Shown: piece after piece, positions 1 to 8,185 of the stretch | How the letters are laid out: each line of letters starts with the position of its first letter | Numbering within the stretch: the stretch's first letter is position 1 | Source of the DNA: CAYWTX01 sp964461295 | GTDB lineage: Bacteria > Planctomycetota > Phycisphaerae > SM23-33 | Length of the DNA stretch: 19,363 bases | Direction of reading: 5' to 3' | NCBI GenBank assembly: GCA_964461295.1 | Contig: CAYWTX010000669.1 | Location: forward strand, 1-19,363 | The notes under the pieces: model-generated | The model's database searches: none | Told to the model about the DNA's origin: nothing | The model's input: only the letters and a program-made list of their open reading frames with translations | Program-made: the position numbers and the translations under genes

Positions 1-1
1 C

Positions 2-238
2 CGGTTCGGGCGCGTGGTGGATCAGCGGTGGACGAACGCGGCGAAGACGGCCACGCTGGACGAGTACGCCTACACCTACGACCTGGCGGGCAATCGCACG
101 GCCAGGACGAACGCGTTGAGCGCCACGCTCAGCGAGACGTACGGCTACGACGGGCTGAGCCGGCTGATCGACACCGACCGCGGCGAGGGCCAGCAGCCCG
201 ACGACTTCCAATCGTGGGAGCTGGACGCCGTGTTTTGA
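2..238 (+). CDS. RHS/YD-repeat protein, 3' end only
   Basis: The frame is open from the left edge of the window, so the start lies outside. The translation contains two typical YD-repeat signatures: a DEYAYTYDLAGNRT stretch and an ETYGYDGLSRLIDTDRG stretch. This is the core pattern of RHS-family wrapping proteins, which form large secreted or surface shells, often around toxins. The protein ends with SWELDAVF followed by TGA. In intact RHS proteins this position normally reads like 'W.LDA.GN' and is followed by further repeats and a hyper-conserved core. The end therefore looks premature, with no toxin domain or RHS core. I infer a truncated or decayed RHS gene, although a short natural terminus cannot be excluded. 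No continuation of RHS-like sequence was seen in other frames over the next 170 bases. Confidence 0.7.
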   Translation, partial: RFGRVVDQRWTNAAKTATLDEYAYTYDLAGNRTARTNALSATLSETYGYDGLSRLIDTDRGEGQQPDDFQSWELDAVF

Positions 239-346
239 GCGGCGCCCGAGTCCACAGAATCCCTGTAACGTTGCTGCAGTGTCTTCCGGGAAGGGCGATT
301 GGGGGACCAAACCGACAGGCCCGCCCTCCGGTGATTCGGGGGCGAC

Positions 347-376
347 TTGGTTTCGCCCCATCTGCTTGGGTATCAT
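347..376 (+). promoter_or_regulatory. candidate sigma70-like promoter of the haem/PD40/TPR gene
   Basis: TTGGTT (347-352) and TATCAT (371-376) are separated by 18 bases. This would place the transcription start near 383, about 25 bases before the ATG at 407. The -35 box matches the consensus only partly. The rest of 239-406 shows no gene that I can recognise. Confidence 0.3.
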
Positions 377-406
377 CACCGGTTGAGGATTCATCTGAGC
401 AGGCAA

Positions 407-2653
407 ATGAGGAAAGCGCAGCGGCCGGAGACTTTGCGCTCCCCTGGCGGGAAGCGGGTGGCGGTCTGCGCGGGCGTGGTCCTGGCGGCCGCGGCGGGTG
501 CGGTCGCGGTGATCGTGCTGAGCGGCCGGGGCGACGGCAGGGCGGGTGGTAGCGGCGTCGAGCCGTGGTCGCCGCTGGCGATCGAGTACCCACGTGAGGG
601 TGCGGTGTTTCCGCCGGAGTTTCCGCCGCCGCTGGTGCGTTGGTCGGGGGGGCGTGGGGGGCGTTGGAGCGTTCGCGTGACCGTTCCGGGCGCCGCGGCG
701 GAGACGTTCGCCGCGGGCGAGCGGCAGTGGCGGCCTGGCGCGGAGTTGTGGCGGCGGATGCAGGCGGGGTCGGTGGCGGGGGAGGCCGAGGTGACGGTCG
801 CGGCGTGGGGCGAGTCGGCCGCCGTGCGGTTGCGCACTTCCGCCGACCCGGTCGGTGCGCCGATCCTGTACCGTGCCGTGCCGCTGCCGTTCATCGACGC
901 CGTCAAGCGGCCGGAGCGGATCCGGTGGCACCTGCTGGATTCGCGGCAGGGGCAGAGCCCGCCGGCGGTGCTGGCGAACCTGCCGGTCTGCGGCAACTGC
1001 CATTCGGCGGACGCGGGGGGCACGGTGCTGGGCCTGGACGTCGATTACGCCAACGACAAGGGTTCGTACGCGATGCTCGACATCGCCCCGCGGATGACGC
1101 TGGAGCCGGCGAGCATCATCACGTGGAACGACTTTCGGCGCGAGGACGGTCGGCTGACGTTCGGCCTGCTGTCGCGGATTTCGCCGGACGGTCGCTGGGC
1201 GATCAGCACGGTGAAGGACCGCTCGGTGTTCGTGCCGATGCCGGACCTGTCGTACTCGCAGTTGTTCTTTCCGGTCCGCGGCATCCTGGGGTGGTATGAC
1301 CGGCGGCGGAAATGCTTCGGCTCGCTGAGCGGAGCCGACGACGCCAACTACGTGCAGAGCAACCCAAACTGGTCGCCGGACGGGCGGTGGGTGTACTTCT
1401 GCCGCGCCAAGGCGGAGGCGGCCGGCGAGGCCGAAGGCGAGCGCGACTCGGTGCTAACGCCGCAACTGGCGAAGGTGTTCGCCGAGGGTCGCAAGGGGTT
1501 CCAGTTCGACATCTGGCGCGTGCCGTTCGCCGGCGGGTCCGGCGGGTTGCCCGAGGCGGTCGTCGGGGCGTCGGGCAACGGGCGGAGCAATTACTTTCCG
1601 AAGCTTTCGCCGGACGGGCGGTGGCTGGTGTTCTGTCAGGCGGCGAACTTCATGCTGCTTCAGCGCGACAGCGAGTTGTACATCATGCCCGCGGGCGGCG
1701 GGGCGGCGCGTCGCATGCGGTGCAACGAGAGCGGGCGGATGAACTCGTGGCACTCGTGGTCGCCCAACGGGCGGTGGCTGGTGTATTCGACGAAGGTTCG
1801 CGGGCCGTACACGCAACTGGCCCTGGCGCACGTGGACGGCAACGGGCAGGACGCCGCGCCCGTGCTGCTGGAGCAGGCGGATTTTGCGGGGCGCGCGTGC
1901 AACATTCCGGAGTTCGTGAACCTGCCGCCTGGCGCCGCGATGGCGATCGAGGAGCGGTTCCTGGACCACCACCACTTCATGCGGCAGGGGCAGGTGCTGC
2001 TGTCTGCCGGCGAGGCCGAGGCGTCGGTGCCGCTGTTCGAGAAGGCGGTCGCGCTCAACGGCGACGACCACGAGGCGCGGCTTCGGCTGGCGGCGACGCT
2101 GTCGCAACTGGGGCGGACGGAGGCGGCCGACCGGCAGTTCGCGACGCTGCTGGAGCGGCTTGCGGGCGACGCGAAGGCACCGGCGCGGCAGCGGTTCGAC
2201 GCGCACGGGCACGCGGCCTCGCACGCGCGGGCGTGCGGGCGGCGAGCGGAGGCGACGGAGCATTACCGCATGGCGCTGGCGATCGTGCCGGGCGACCTGG
2301 ACATCCGCCTGCTGCTGGGGCTGTCGCTGGCGGAAGCGGGCGACCTGCCGGGCGCGGCGGGCGAGTTCGGCAAGGCGCTCGACGCCCACGGGGACAGCGC
2401 GCTGGCGCACCTATGGCTGGCCGAGGCGTTGAGCGGGCAGCAGAAGCGGGAGGAGGCGTTGTCGCACTACCGCAAGGCGTTGGAGGGCAAGGCGGGCAAT
2501 CGCGAGGACTGGCTGCTGGTGCTTCGGCGAACGGCGCGGGTCGCGGAGGTGAAGGACGCGCTTCGCGTGTCGCTGGAGCGGTATGCGCGGGAGTACCCGG
2601 ACTGCGCGGAGGCCCGGGCGATGATGGAGGCGATGACCTCGCGCACGCGTTGA
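407..2653 (+). CDS. membrane-anchored protein with a c-type haem motif, PD40 propeller and TPRs
   Basis: A 748-aa protein. I chose ATG 407 over the upstream TTG at 347 because it places a basic N-terminus directly before a hydrophobic segment (residues about 17-38, Val/Ala-rich). This reads as a membrane anchor or uncleaved signal. A single CGNCH haem c-binding motif follows at C195/C198/H199. Four TolB/PD40-like blades carry SPDGRW or SPNGRW signatures, roughly residues 240-500. The C-terminal part (about 545-740) is made of TPR helices with the usual A/L/A periodicity. Most of the chain would sit outside the cytoplasm. Proteins with this haem-propeller-TPR order occur in Planctomycetota and Bacteroidota without an agreed function. 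A role in periplasmic electron transfer or protein scaffolding is an inference. No partner gene is adjacent on the same strand. Confidence 0.8.
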   Translation: MRKAQRPETLRSPGGKRVAVCAGVVLAAAAGAVAVIVLSGRGDGRAGGSGVEPWSPLAIEYPREGAVFPPEFPPPLVRWSGGRGGRWSVRVTVPGAAAETFAAGERQWRPGAELWRRMQAGSVAGEAEVTVAAWGESAAVRLRTSADPVGAPILYRAVPLPFIDAVKRPERIRWHLLDSRQGQSPPAVLANLPVCGNCHSADAGGTVLGLDVDYANDKGSYAMLDIAPRMTLEPASIITWNDFRREDGRLTFGLLSRISPDGRWAISTVKDRSVFVPMPDLSYSQLFFPVRGILGWYDRRRKCFGSLSGADDANYVQSNPNWSPDGRWVYFCRAKAEAAGEAEGERDSVLTPQLAKVFAEGRKGFQFDIWRVPFAGGSGGLPEAVVGASGNGRSNYFPKLSPDGRWLVFCQAANFMLLQRDSELYIMPAGGGAARRMRCNESGRMNSWHSWSPNGRWLVYSTKVRGPYTQLALAHVDGNGQDAAPVLLEQADFAGRACNIPEFVNLPPGAAMAIEERFLDHHHFMRQGQVLLSAGEAEASVPLFEKAVALNGDDHEARLRLAATLSQLGRTEAADRQFATLLERLAGDAKAPARQRFDAHGHAASHARACGRRAEATEHYRMALAIVPGDLDIRLLLGLSLAEAGDLPGAAGEFGKALDAHGDSALAHLWLAEALSGQQKREEALSHYRKALEGKAGNREDWLLVLRRTARVAEVKDALRVSLERYAREYPDCAEARAMMEAMTSRTR

Positions 2654-2737
2654 GAGAAGCGCCGCGAAGCAAGTTTCGGGGGGCGCGGTTTCGGGAAGGC
2701 AGCGAGTCGCCGCAACACAAGTTTGACGCCTCCCTCA

Positions 2738-2917
2738 GAGTTTGTGAAAGAATTGGATCTCGCAGGTCTGCCCGCTCAGGACGCTTCCTATCGCCCCTTC
2801 GGGGCTCTATGCTTAATTGCTTGCATACCGGGGGCTTACGCCCCCGGCCGGATCCTGATCGCCCCTTCCGGGCGAAGAGGGACAAGGCTGCTTCTGCGAT
2901 TCTTCCACAACCTCTCA
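2738..2917 (+). repeat. 180-bp MITE-like element, copy 1
   Basis: The element is bounded by imperfect terminal inverted repeats: gagtttgtgaaagaatt on the left and attcttccacaacctctca on the right. It contains three internal hairpins: GCCCC-TTC-GGGGC (2793-2805), a perfect 8-bp stem CCGGGGGC-TTAC-GCCCCCGG (2828-2847), and a CGCCC/GGGCG stem near 2870. It aligns over its full length with the reverse complement of 9308-9488; I judge about four bases in five to match by eye. It carries no open frame of its own. The last three bases (TCA, 2915-2917) are the stop codon of the minus-strand gene that ends here. A non-autonomous mobile element is the best reading, but no target-site duplication was identified. 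Confidence 0.8.
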
Positions 2918-4816
2918 CGGCTTCCACGGTTTGTACACGGGCGTCTGGCCGCTGCAATCGACCACAAAGCCTTCCTTGCCGTCGTTGACGGTCAACACGC
3001 CCTTGTCCAGTTTGAGGTACGGGCTGTCGTAGACCGGCCAGTTTTCGTACGAGACGGCCTTGCCGTCGATGCTGACGGCCGGCTGCCTGGCGTCCTCGTC
3101 GAAGCGCATCTCGACGGCCTTGCCGGCCAGCGTGCGGTACTTGACGGCCAGTTTGTCGGCCATGGCCGCTGTGTCGGGGGCGGTGTTGGCGGTGACGGCC
3201 TTGGCGAACGCATCCAGCGTGGCGTATGTGGTTACGTCGGCGGTTTCGACGACGAAGCCGGTTTTTCGCCCGGGGAAGATCAGGATGGGTTCGGGCTTGT
3301 TGCGGGGCGTGCGGCCCTTGGCGACCTCGCCGGCGTTGGCGGTCTTCTGGCCCTCGGTGAGGGTGGTTTCGCCGAGATGGCCCTCGCCGCCCAGCGAGTG
3401 GATCGCGAGGTAGGTCTTGTTGGCCTGGATGAACCACCAGCGGCCTTGGCGCCGGGGTCTGGTGGCGCCGGCCGGCAGCGTGAAGAACGCGTAGGCCGGC
3501 TCCTGGTCGTCGGGCACGCGGCTGAGGCAGATGTGCGTGGGGCCGACCTGGCAGGTCTGGTCCCATCGCCCGATGCCGTCGGCATATCCGAAGTCGATGG
3601 GCTTGCCGGTGTGATCGCTGCGTCCCGGGCTGCCGCCGGTGAAGGCGATGGCGCCGGCCTTGTCGCCGGCGGCGACGATGTTGAACCGCGTGATCTGGCT
3701 GCCGTGGCCGTTCCAGAGCGTGCCCATGGTGTAGTGCCTGGTCACGTAGACGGTCTCGCGATACTGGTTGGGGACGGGTTGTTCGGTGCCCTGCCAGTAG
3801 CTGGGCTTGCTGTTGCGGGCTTCGAAGGGCAGGGCGGGCAAGTCGCGATGCGCCAGGTTGCAGAGCACCTGGCTGGGGCGGTAGCCGCTGGTGATCGCGT
3901 GGACGGCGGTGAGGCTGCCGCGGAGGCGCTCAAGCGTCGGGCTGTAGCCGCAGCCCCACCACAGCCAGCCGGTGCGGTCGGCGCCGTTGCCGATGGGGCC
4001 GGACACGTGCCCGCGCTGGTTGGGTCCGCAGTAGCAGCCGTCTGTGTACTTGAGAGCATATCCGGCCACGTAGAAGTCGAGGACGGCCTTGGCGAGCAGC
4101 CGGCTTTCCTGGTCGGGGCAGAAATCGTAGATGTTCAGCATGCCGTTGAGGTCGTACACCAGGTAGCTGCTGGAATCCCACTCGCCCTGCCCGGCCGCGT
4201 AAAGCCGCTGGACGTACTGCCTGAGCCACGCCTTGCGGTTGGCGACGGCAGCCATCTTGGGCATTCTCGCGAAGCGGTCTCCCTCGATGTAGTAGGGCAG
4301 GACGTTCGCCGTCGTGTACCACATCACCTTGTGGTTTTCGGTGCCTGGGGCGCCCACGTAGGAGTTGTGCTTGTCGGCCTCCTGGGCCAGTTTGCGCCGC
4401 GTCTCGGGCGTGAGGGCGTCCCTGAAGATCGGGTAGAAGCGCCCCCAATTGACGGCCGCGAAGTGGTAGTGCTCCTTATGGCTGCGGTCGTCGTTCATGA
4501 ACTTCAGGGCGTTGGGGTCGTTGGGGTCGGCCAGGAGCATGGCCATGGCGGGTCCGGGGATGTACTTGCCCGGGTCGCCGCCGGTGGCGAACCACCCCTT
4601 TCGCCAGTTTTCGAGGTTATTGGTGCGCAGGGCGGCCAGCGTGGCGGCCGAACGTTCCTGGAAGGCCTTCTCGTCGGGGAACGTGCGCGGGTCGGCGGCC
4701 GGGGCGTCCTTCACGCCGGGATGGTCGGTGGTCCGCGGGTTGGGGATTTTCCACTGGGCCTCGGCGGTGGCGGCGAGGAAGGCGATGAGGGCGAAGGAGA
4801 CACTGAGTTTCGGCAT
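2915..4816 (-). CDS. secreted protein of unknown function (633 aa)
   Basis: The protein starts with a clean signal peptide, MPKLSVSFALIAFLAATAEA, with a likely cut before QW. An AGGAG ribosome site lies 6 bases upstream (4823-4827 on the minus strand). I do not recognise a named family. The first half (about 60-330) is helical and rich in Trp, Tyr and His, for example the HYHFAAVNWGRFYPIF and WDSSSYLVYDLNGMLNIYDF stretches. This recalls the (alpha/alpha)-toroid folds of polysaccharide lyases and related sugar-processing proteins. The second half looks like beta-sandwich, as in many lyases. A carbohydrate-active role is therefore only an inference from texture; no catalytic residues could be assigned. 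It follows the 1053-aa gene by 31 bases on the same strand, so the two are probably co-transcribed. Its stop codon is provided by the end of the 180-bp repeat, so the natural C-terminus may have been trimmed. Confidence 0.75.
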   Translation of the reverse strand: MPKLSVSFALIAFLAATAEAQWKIPNPRTTDHPGVKDAPAADPRTFPDEKAFQERSAATLAALRTNNLENWRKGWFATGGDPGKYIPGPAMAMLLADPNDPNALKFMNDDRSHKEHYHFAAVNWGRFYPIFRDALTPETRRKLAQEADKHNSYVGAPGTENHKVMWYTTANVLPYYIEGDRFARMPKMAAVANRKAWLRQYVQRLYAAGQGEWDSSSYLVYDLNGMLNIYDFCPDQESRLLAKAVLDFYVAGYALKYTDGCYCGPNQRGHVSGPIGNGADRTGWLWWGCGYSPTLERLRGSLTAVHAITSGYRPSQVLCNLAHRDLPALPFEARNSKPSYWQGTEQPVPNQYRETVYVTRHYTMGTLWNGHGSQITRFNIVAAGDKAGAIAFTGGSPGRSDHTGKPIDFGYADGIGRWDQTCQVGPTHICLSRVPDDQEPAYAFFTLPAGATRPRRQGRWWFIQANKTYLAIHSLGGEGHLGETTLTEGQKTANAGEVAKGRTPRNKPEPILIFPGRKTGFVVETADVTTYATLDAFAKAVTANTAPDTAAMADKLAVKYRTLAGKAVEMRFDEDARQPAVSIDGKAVSYENWPVYDSPYLKLDKGVLTVNDGKEGFVVDCSGQTPVYKPWKP

Positions 4817-4847
4817 GGTTTGCTCCTGGTTTCAGTTCGCGTGCGGT

Positions 4848-7800
4848 TCAGCGGCTCGGTACGGTTGCCGGGAGGATCACCAGCATGTATCGTTCGGGAA
4901 GCAGGCGTCCGTCGCCTTGCGGCGTCCAATAGTACACGTTTGGTCCCGCGGCGTCATCCCGCGTCGCGCGGATCTGGACGGCCCAGGCTGCGGCCACGTC
5001 GGCCCTGGCGCTCACGGCCGAGATGGGCACGGCCAGTTCCAAGGTGAACCGGTTCTTCTCTCGCTGGGCCTGGAGGGGCAAGAGCCTGGCATCCAGCTTC
5101 GCCGCCGGGCCGCCGCGAAACGCCAGTTCGGCGGATCGCTGCCCGCGCGTGTCGCATCGCAGCACGAGCTGGGTCCATGCGTCGCGGTCGGCGTCGATGG
5201 CGACTTCGACGGACCAGTCGCGGCCATCGCCGGCAGGCAGGGCCAGGCCGAAGATGACGGATCCGCCCGCGGCGCGAACGACCTGAACAACGGGGACGTT
5301 GTCCGGCGCGGTGGCGGGCTTGTCGGAGTTGGCGTCAGGGCGCTGTTGCAGCGGCATCCGCGGCGCCGTGCGCCAGACCGCCTCGTCCAGCGCGCCGTCG
5401 AGGCGGCCCGCCTCGGCGGTGGTCGCGGCGATGGCCGAGGGCCTCTCCGGCAGGGGCACGCCCGCCGGCGCCGCGCGGCCCAGTTCCGACAGCGCCATCA
5501 CTCGCCACACCTCCGCGAACGCCGGGCCCGCGAGCGCCTCGAAGATCTTCTCGGGCTCGACGGCGTCGCCGCCGGCCGCCAATGCCCGCGCCTGGAGCAC
5601 CCGCACCTCGGCTTCGCCGGCCCACGCGGGGAAGCGGTCCAGCCCCCCGGCTGCCTTCGTCAGCGTGTCGGGAGCCAGCCGCTCGGGCACGCCCTGCCGG
5701 CGCAACTGCGTCTGCCACTCGCTCGATGCCGCGGCCGCCAGGGCCGTCAACTCCGCCCGCCGCGCCATCCCGTGCGGGCGCGACCGCCGGACCACCGCCC
5801 GCAACGCGGCGTCGGCCTCGAGCAGCCTGCCTTCTTCCATCAGCCGGCGCGAGGCCAGCAGCAGCCGGTCGGTCGCCAGGGCCTGCATGTTGGGGTCGTC
5901 TGTTTTGTCCAGGGTGGCGGCCAGGCCGATCGCGGCCGCGTGCGTCTCGCCTCGCTGCGCCGCCAGGCGAAGCGTCGCGGAGGCGGCGAGCAGGGCCGCC
6001 TCGCCTTCGCCGGCGCTTGTCGCCAGGCTCGCGGGCGTCAATCCCGCGGTGAACAGCTTCAGCGGCGGCGTGCCGTCGGCCCGCAACCGCTCGTCCGCGA
6101 GCCGGTATGCCGTCACCACCGCCGGGCGATCCACCAGGTCGGCCTCGGGCAGATGCCAGGCCGCCTCGGCGGCCAGAAGTTCCAGCGGCACGCGGCGCCC
6201 GCCGGCGAATCGCGAACCGTCGAAGGTCGCCGTCGCCTCGCGCCGGTCGATCTTCGGCCCGTCCTCCCACGGCGGGGCGTATTTCTCGTTGGCTTCCAGG
6301 CCGACGAAGACCCTCCGCACCGCGTGGGGCCGCAGACCCAGCGATTCCAGGACGTCTTGATCGTCCCTGGTCGCCAGTTGGGCGGCTTGCCGCGCCAGCC
6401 GGGCCACCAGGCGGTTCTCGCCGCGCCTGCCCAGCGGGCCGGCGCCGTCCGGGCCGACGGCCAGCACCGCCGGGCCATACAGGCGTATCGCGGCCGCGAT
6501 GCGCCGGACCATCTCCGCTTCGGCGGGGATGTCCAGCGCGGCCGACCATCGCTGCGTCAACTCGCGGTCGGTCAGTTCGGCGGCGCTTGCGTCCCAGGCG
6601 ATGGAGCCGAACTCGCCGAACGCGGCGACGGCGGATGCCCCGGCCGCCCCGGCCGCGGCACGCAGCGGCTGGTCGCCGGGCACGCCGGCGGAGGCGGGGG
6701 CCACGGTCGCGTACAGCATGCCCACCGCGTCGCCGGCCAGGGCGTGGGCGACCGCGGCGGGGTAGACGCTGGCGTCGCCCGCCGCCGCGACGAACAGCAC
6801 GTCCACGCCGGGCGTGCCGGCCGCGAGACTCCAACTGGCCCCGCCGTCGGCGGAACGCCAGATGGCGCCGCCGTCGCCGGCCGCGAGTACCGTGTTGGCG
6901 TCCAGGGCGCACAGCGCGTGAACGGCGGCGCCGCGGCCGGGCGCGACACAGGGGCGTGCGGGCGCCGGCGACGCGAGGTGGGCGGTCCCTTCTTTGTTGG
7001 CGACCGGGGGGAACGCGAGGTGGGCGGTCCCTTCTTTGTTGGCGACCGGGGCGACACGCCCCGGCTCTGTTCCTTCTGGTATCGCGGGCGACTTCAGCAA
7101 CGTCCACGTCCCGCCGAGGTCGTCGGTGCGGGCGATGACGTTGACCAACCCGCCCGCCGCCCAGATTCGCGGCGGGCCGTTCGCGTCGATCCTGGCCGCG
7201 ACGGCGATTGCTTCCAGGTGGCCCAGCCGTCGCCCGGCCGGCGGCAGAGGGCTGGGCACCCGGCGCCAGGGGCGCTCGCCGCCGGCGGAGCGATACACGG
7301 CCGCGTTGTCGCCCACTGCCCAGCAGGTGATCTCGTCGACGAAACGGGCCGCGCGGAAGCTGCCCTCGCCAGCCAGGGCCGACGGGTGGACCGGCGGCTC
7401 GCCCCGCCCGCGGAGACTCACGATCCGCAGGTCCTGGCCCACCGCCCAACCGTACCGCGGGCCGCGGAAGTCGCCGGCCAGGGCGAACCCGGCGGATGAC
7501 AAGGCCGCGGGCGTCCACCGTCTGCCGCCATCGACGCTGTGCCAGATTCCACCGGGGGCTGCGCCGGTGGCCTCGCCGAGCACCACGCCGGTCTGCCCGG
7601 CCATCGCTCCGCCGTACAACCAGCCCGGCGGGGCGGGCAGGGCCCGCCACGTGGCGCCGCCGTCGGTGCTGACGGTCACGGCCCCCGTGCCGCGAGCGGC
7701 CGGGTGCCCCGGCTGGGCCGTGCCGCCGAAGATCGCCACGGTCCGGCCGGCGAGGGAGATCGCCTGCCAGCACGTGCCGGCAGCGTAGGCCGGGCAAGGG

Positions 7801-8009
7801 CGTCCTTGGTCGTCGCCATGGGCGTTGACGTCCACGCGGCGCCATGTGGCGCCGCGGTCGTCGCTGCGCAGGACGAGGCCGGCATCGCCGGCCGCCCAAC
7901 ACGCGTTGCCGTCGGCGGCCAGTGCCCGAATGGGCGGCCCGGCCGTTGCGTCGGCCGCGGCGACGAGGAACACGATGGATGCCGGGAGGAATCTCGCCAC
8001 GGGCGACAT
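4848..8009 (-). CDS. secreted YCF48/BNR-like propeller protein with LmbE-like and CBM9-like parts
   Basis: A 1053-aa protein. I chose the ATG at 8007-8009 over the one at 8064-8066 because it is followed by a signal peptide (MSPVARFLPASIVFLVAAADATA). Residues about 24-390 carry repeated SDDRGATW, STDGGATW, SVDGGRRW and SADGGASW motifs, typical of YCF48/sortilin-like (BNR) beta-propellers. Around residues 400-560 the sequence resembles a LmbE/PIG-L deacetylase fold, but the zinc-binding AHPDDE-type motif reads AAAGDAS, so catalysis is unlikely. The C-terminus (about 840-1050) reads LDGALDEAVW followed by VEVAIDADRDAW, which matches CBM9-like/DOMON-type carbohydrate-binding domains. The protein probably acts outside the cytoplasm as a glycan-binding or scaffold protein. 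It heads a two-gene minus-strand unit. No convincing promoter was found in 8010-8148. The domain calls are by motif and texture, and the LmbE call is the least certain. Confidence 0.75.
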   Translation of the reverse strand: MSPVARFLPASIVFLVAAADATAGPPIRALAADGNACWAAGDAGLVLRSDDRGATWRRVDVNAHGDDQGRPCPAYAAGTCWQAISLAGRTVAIFGGTAQPGHPAARGTGAVTVSTDGGATWRALPAPPGWLYGGAMAGQTGVVLGEATGAAPGGIWHSVDGGRRWTPAALSSAGFALAGDFRGPRYGWAVGQDLRIVSLRGRGEPPVHPSALAGEGSFRAARFVDEITCWAVGDNAAVYRSAGGERPWRRVPSPLPPAGRRLGHLEAIAVAARIDANGPPRIWAAGGLVNVIARTDDLGGTWTLLKSPAIPEGTEPGRVAPVANKEGTAHLAFPPVANKEGTAHLASPAPARPCVAPGRGAAVHALCALDANTVLAAGDGGAIWRSADGGASWSLAAGTPGVDVLFVAAAGDASVYPAAVAHALAGDAVGMLYATVAPASAGVPGDQPLRAAAGAAGASAVAAFGEFGSIAWDASAAELTDRELTQRWSAALDIPAEAEMVRRIAAAIRLYGPAVLAVGPDGAGPLGRRGENRLVARLARQAAQLATRDDQDVLESLGLRPHAVRRVFVGLEANEKYAPPWEDGPKIDRREATATFDGSRFAGGRRVPLELLAAEAAWHLPEADLVDRPAVVTAYRLADERLRADGTPPLKLFTAGLTPASLATSAGEGEAALLAASATLRLAAQRGETHAAAIGLAATLDKTDDPNMQALATDRLLLASRRLMEEGRLLEADAALRAVVRRSRPHGMARRAELTALAAAASSEWQTQLRRQGVPERLAPDTLTKAAGGLDRFPAWAGEAEVRVLQARALAAGGDAVEPEKIFEALAGPAFAEVWRVMALSELGRAAPAGVPLPERPSAIAATTAEAGRLDGALDEAVWRTAPRMPLQQRPDANSDKPATAPDNVPVVQVVRAAGGSVIFGLALPAGDGRDWSVEVAIDADRDAWTQLVLRCDTRGQRSAELAFRGGPAAKLDARLLPLQAQREKNRFTLELAVPISAVSARADVAAAWAVQIRATRDDAAGPNVYYWTPQGDGRLLPERYMLVILPATVPSR
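6971..7051. repeat. in-frame tandem duplication, 42-bp period
   Basis: A 39-base block (6971-7009) recurs unchanged at 7013-7051, giving an exact 42-base period. In the minus-strand protein it encodes two copies of the 14-residue unit VANKEGTAHLA(F/S)P, at residues about 320-347. The unit sits between propeller motifs, in a linker-like stretch. The hydrophilic unit does not resemble the surrounding Ala/Pro/Gly-rich sequence. Confidence 0.9.
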
Positions 8010-8148
8010 GGTATCGACCGGGCGATGGCGAGGGGAAGGCCCCTCGTCGCCCTCGGGACGCGGCAAGCCCCGCCGGCCAGGCAGAGCAGTTGGCCCCGGT
8101 GGCGACTCGCTCCCAGGCGTCTGGCAACTTCCGAGTGGACCTATGCAT

Positions 8149-8177
8149 TTGACTCTCGCCGCCGAAGGCCGTATGCT
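8149..8177 (+). promoter_or_regulatory. sigma70-like promoter driving the transposase remnant
   Basis: TTGACT (8149-8154) and TATGCT (8172-8177) are separated by exactly 17 bases. The expected transcription start falls near 8184, almost on top of the ATGs at 8180 and 8186, so translation would be leaderless or nearly so. A promoter this close to the start codon fits an insertion-sequence gene that carries its own expression signal. Confidence 0.6.
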
Positions 8178-8185
8178 GAATGACG

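Noticed and set aside
55..110. Phase-variable or CRISPR-like repeat near the left edge
   Set aside because: The apparent periodicity is the protein-level YD repeat of an RHS gene, not a DNA repeat.
6971..7051. CRISPR array
   Set aside because: Only two copies, a 3-base separation, and in-frame within a protein gene.
4497..7499. A 1000-codon open frame on the plus strand
   Set aside because: It lies antisense to the two secreted-protein genes, has low-complexity Arg/Gly/Ala-rich translation and no domain. It is a GC-driven shadow.
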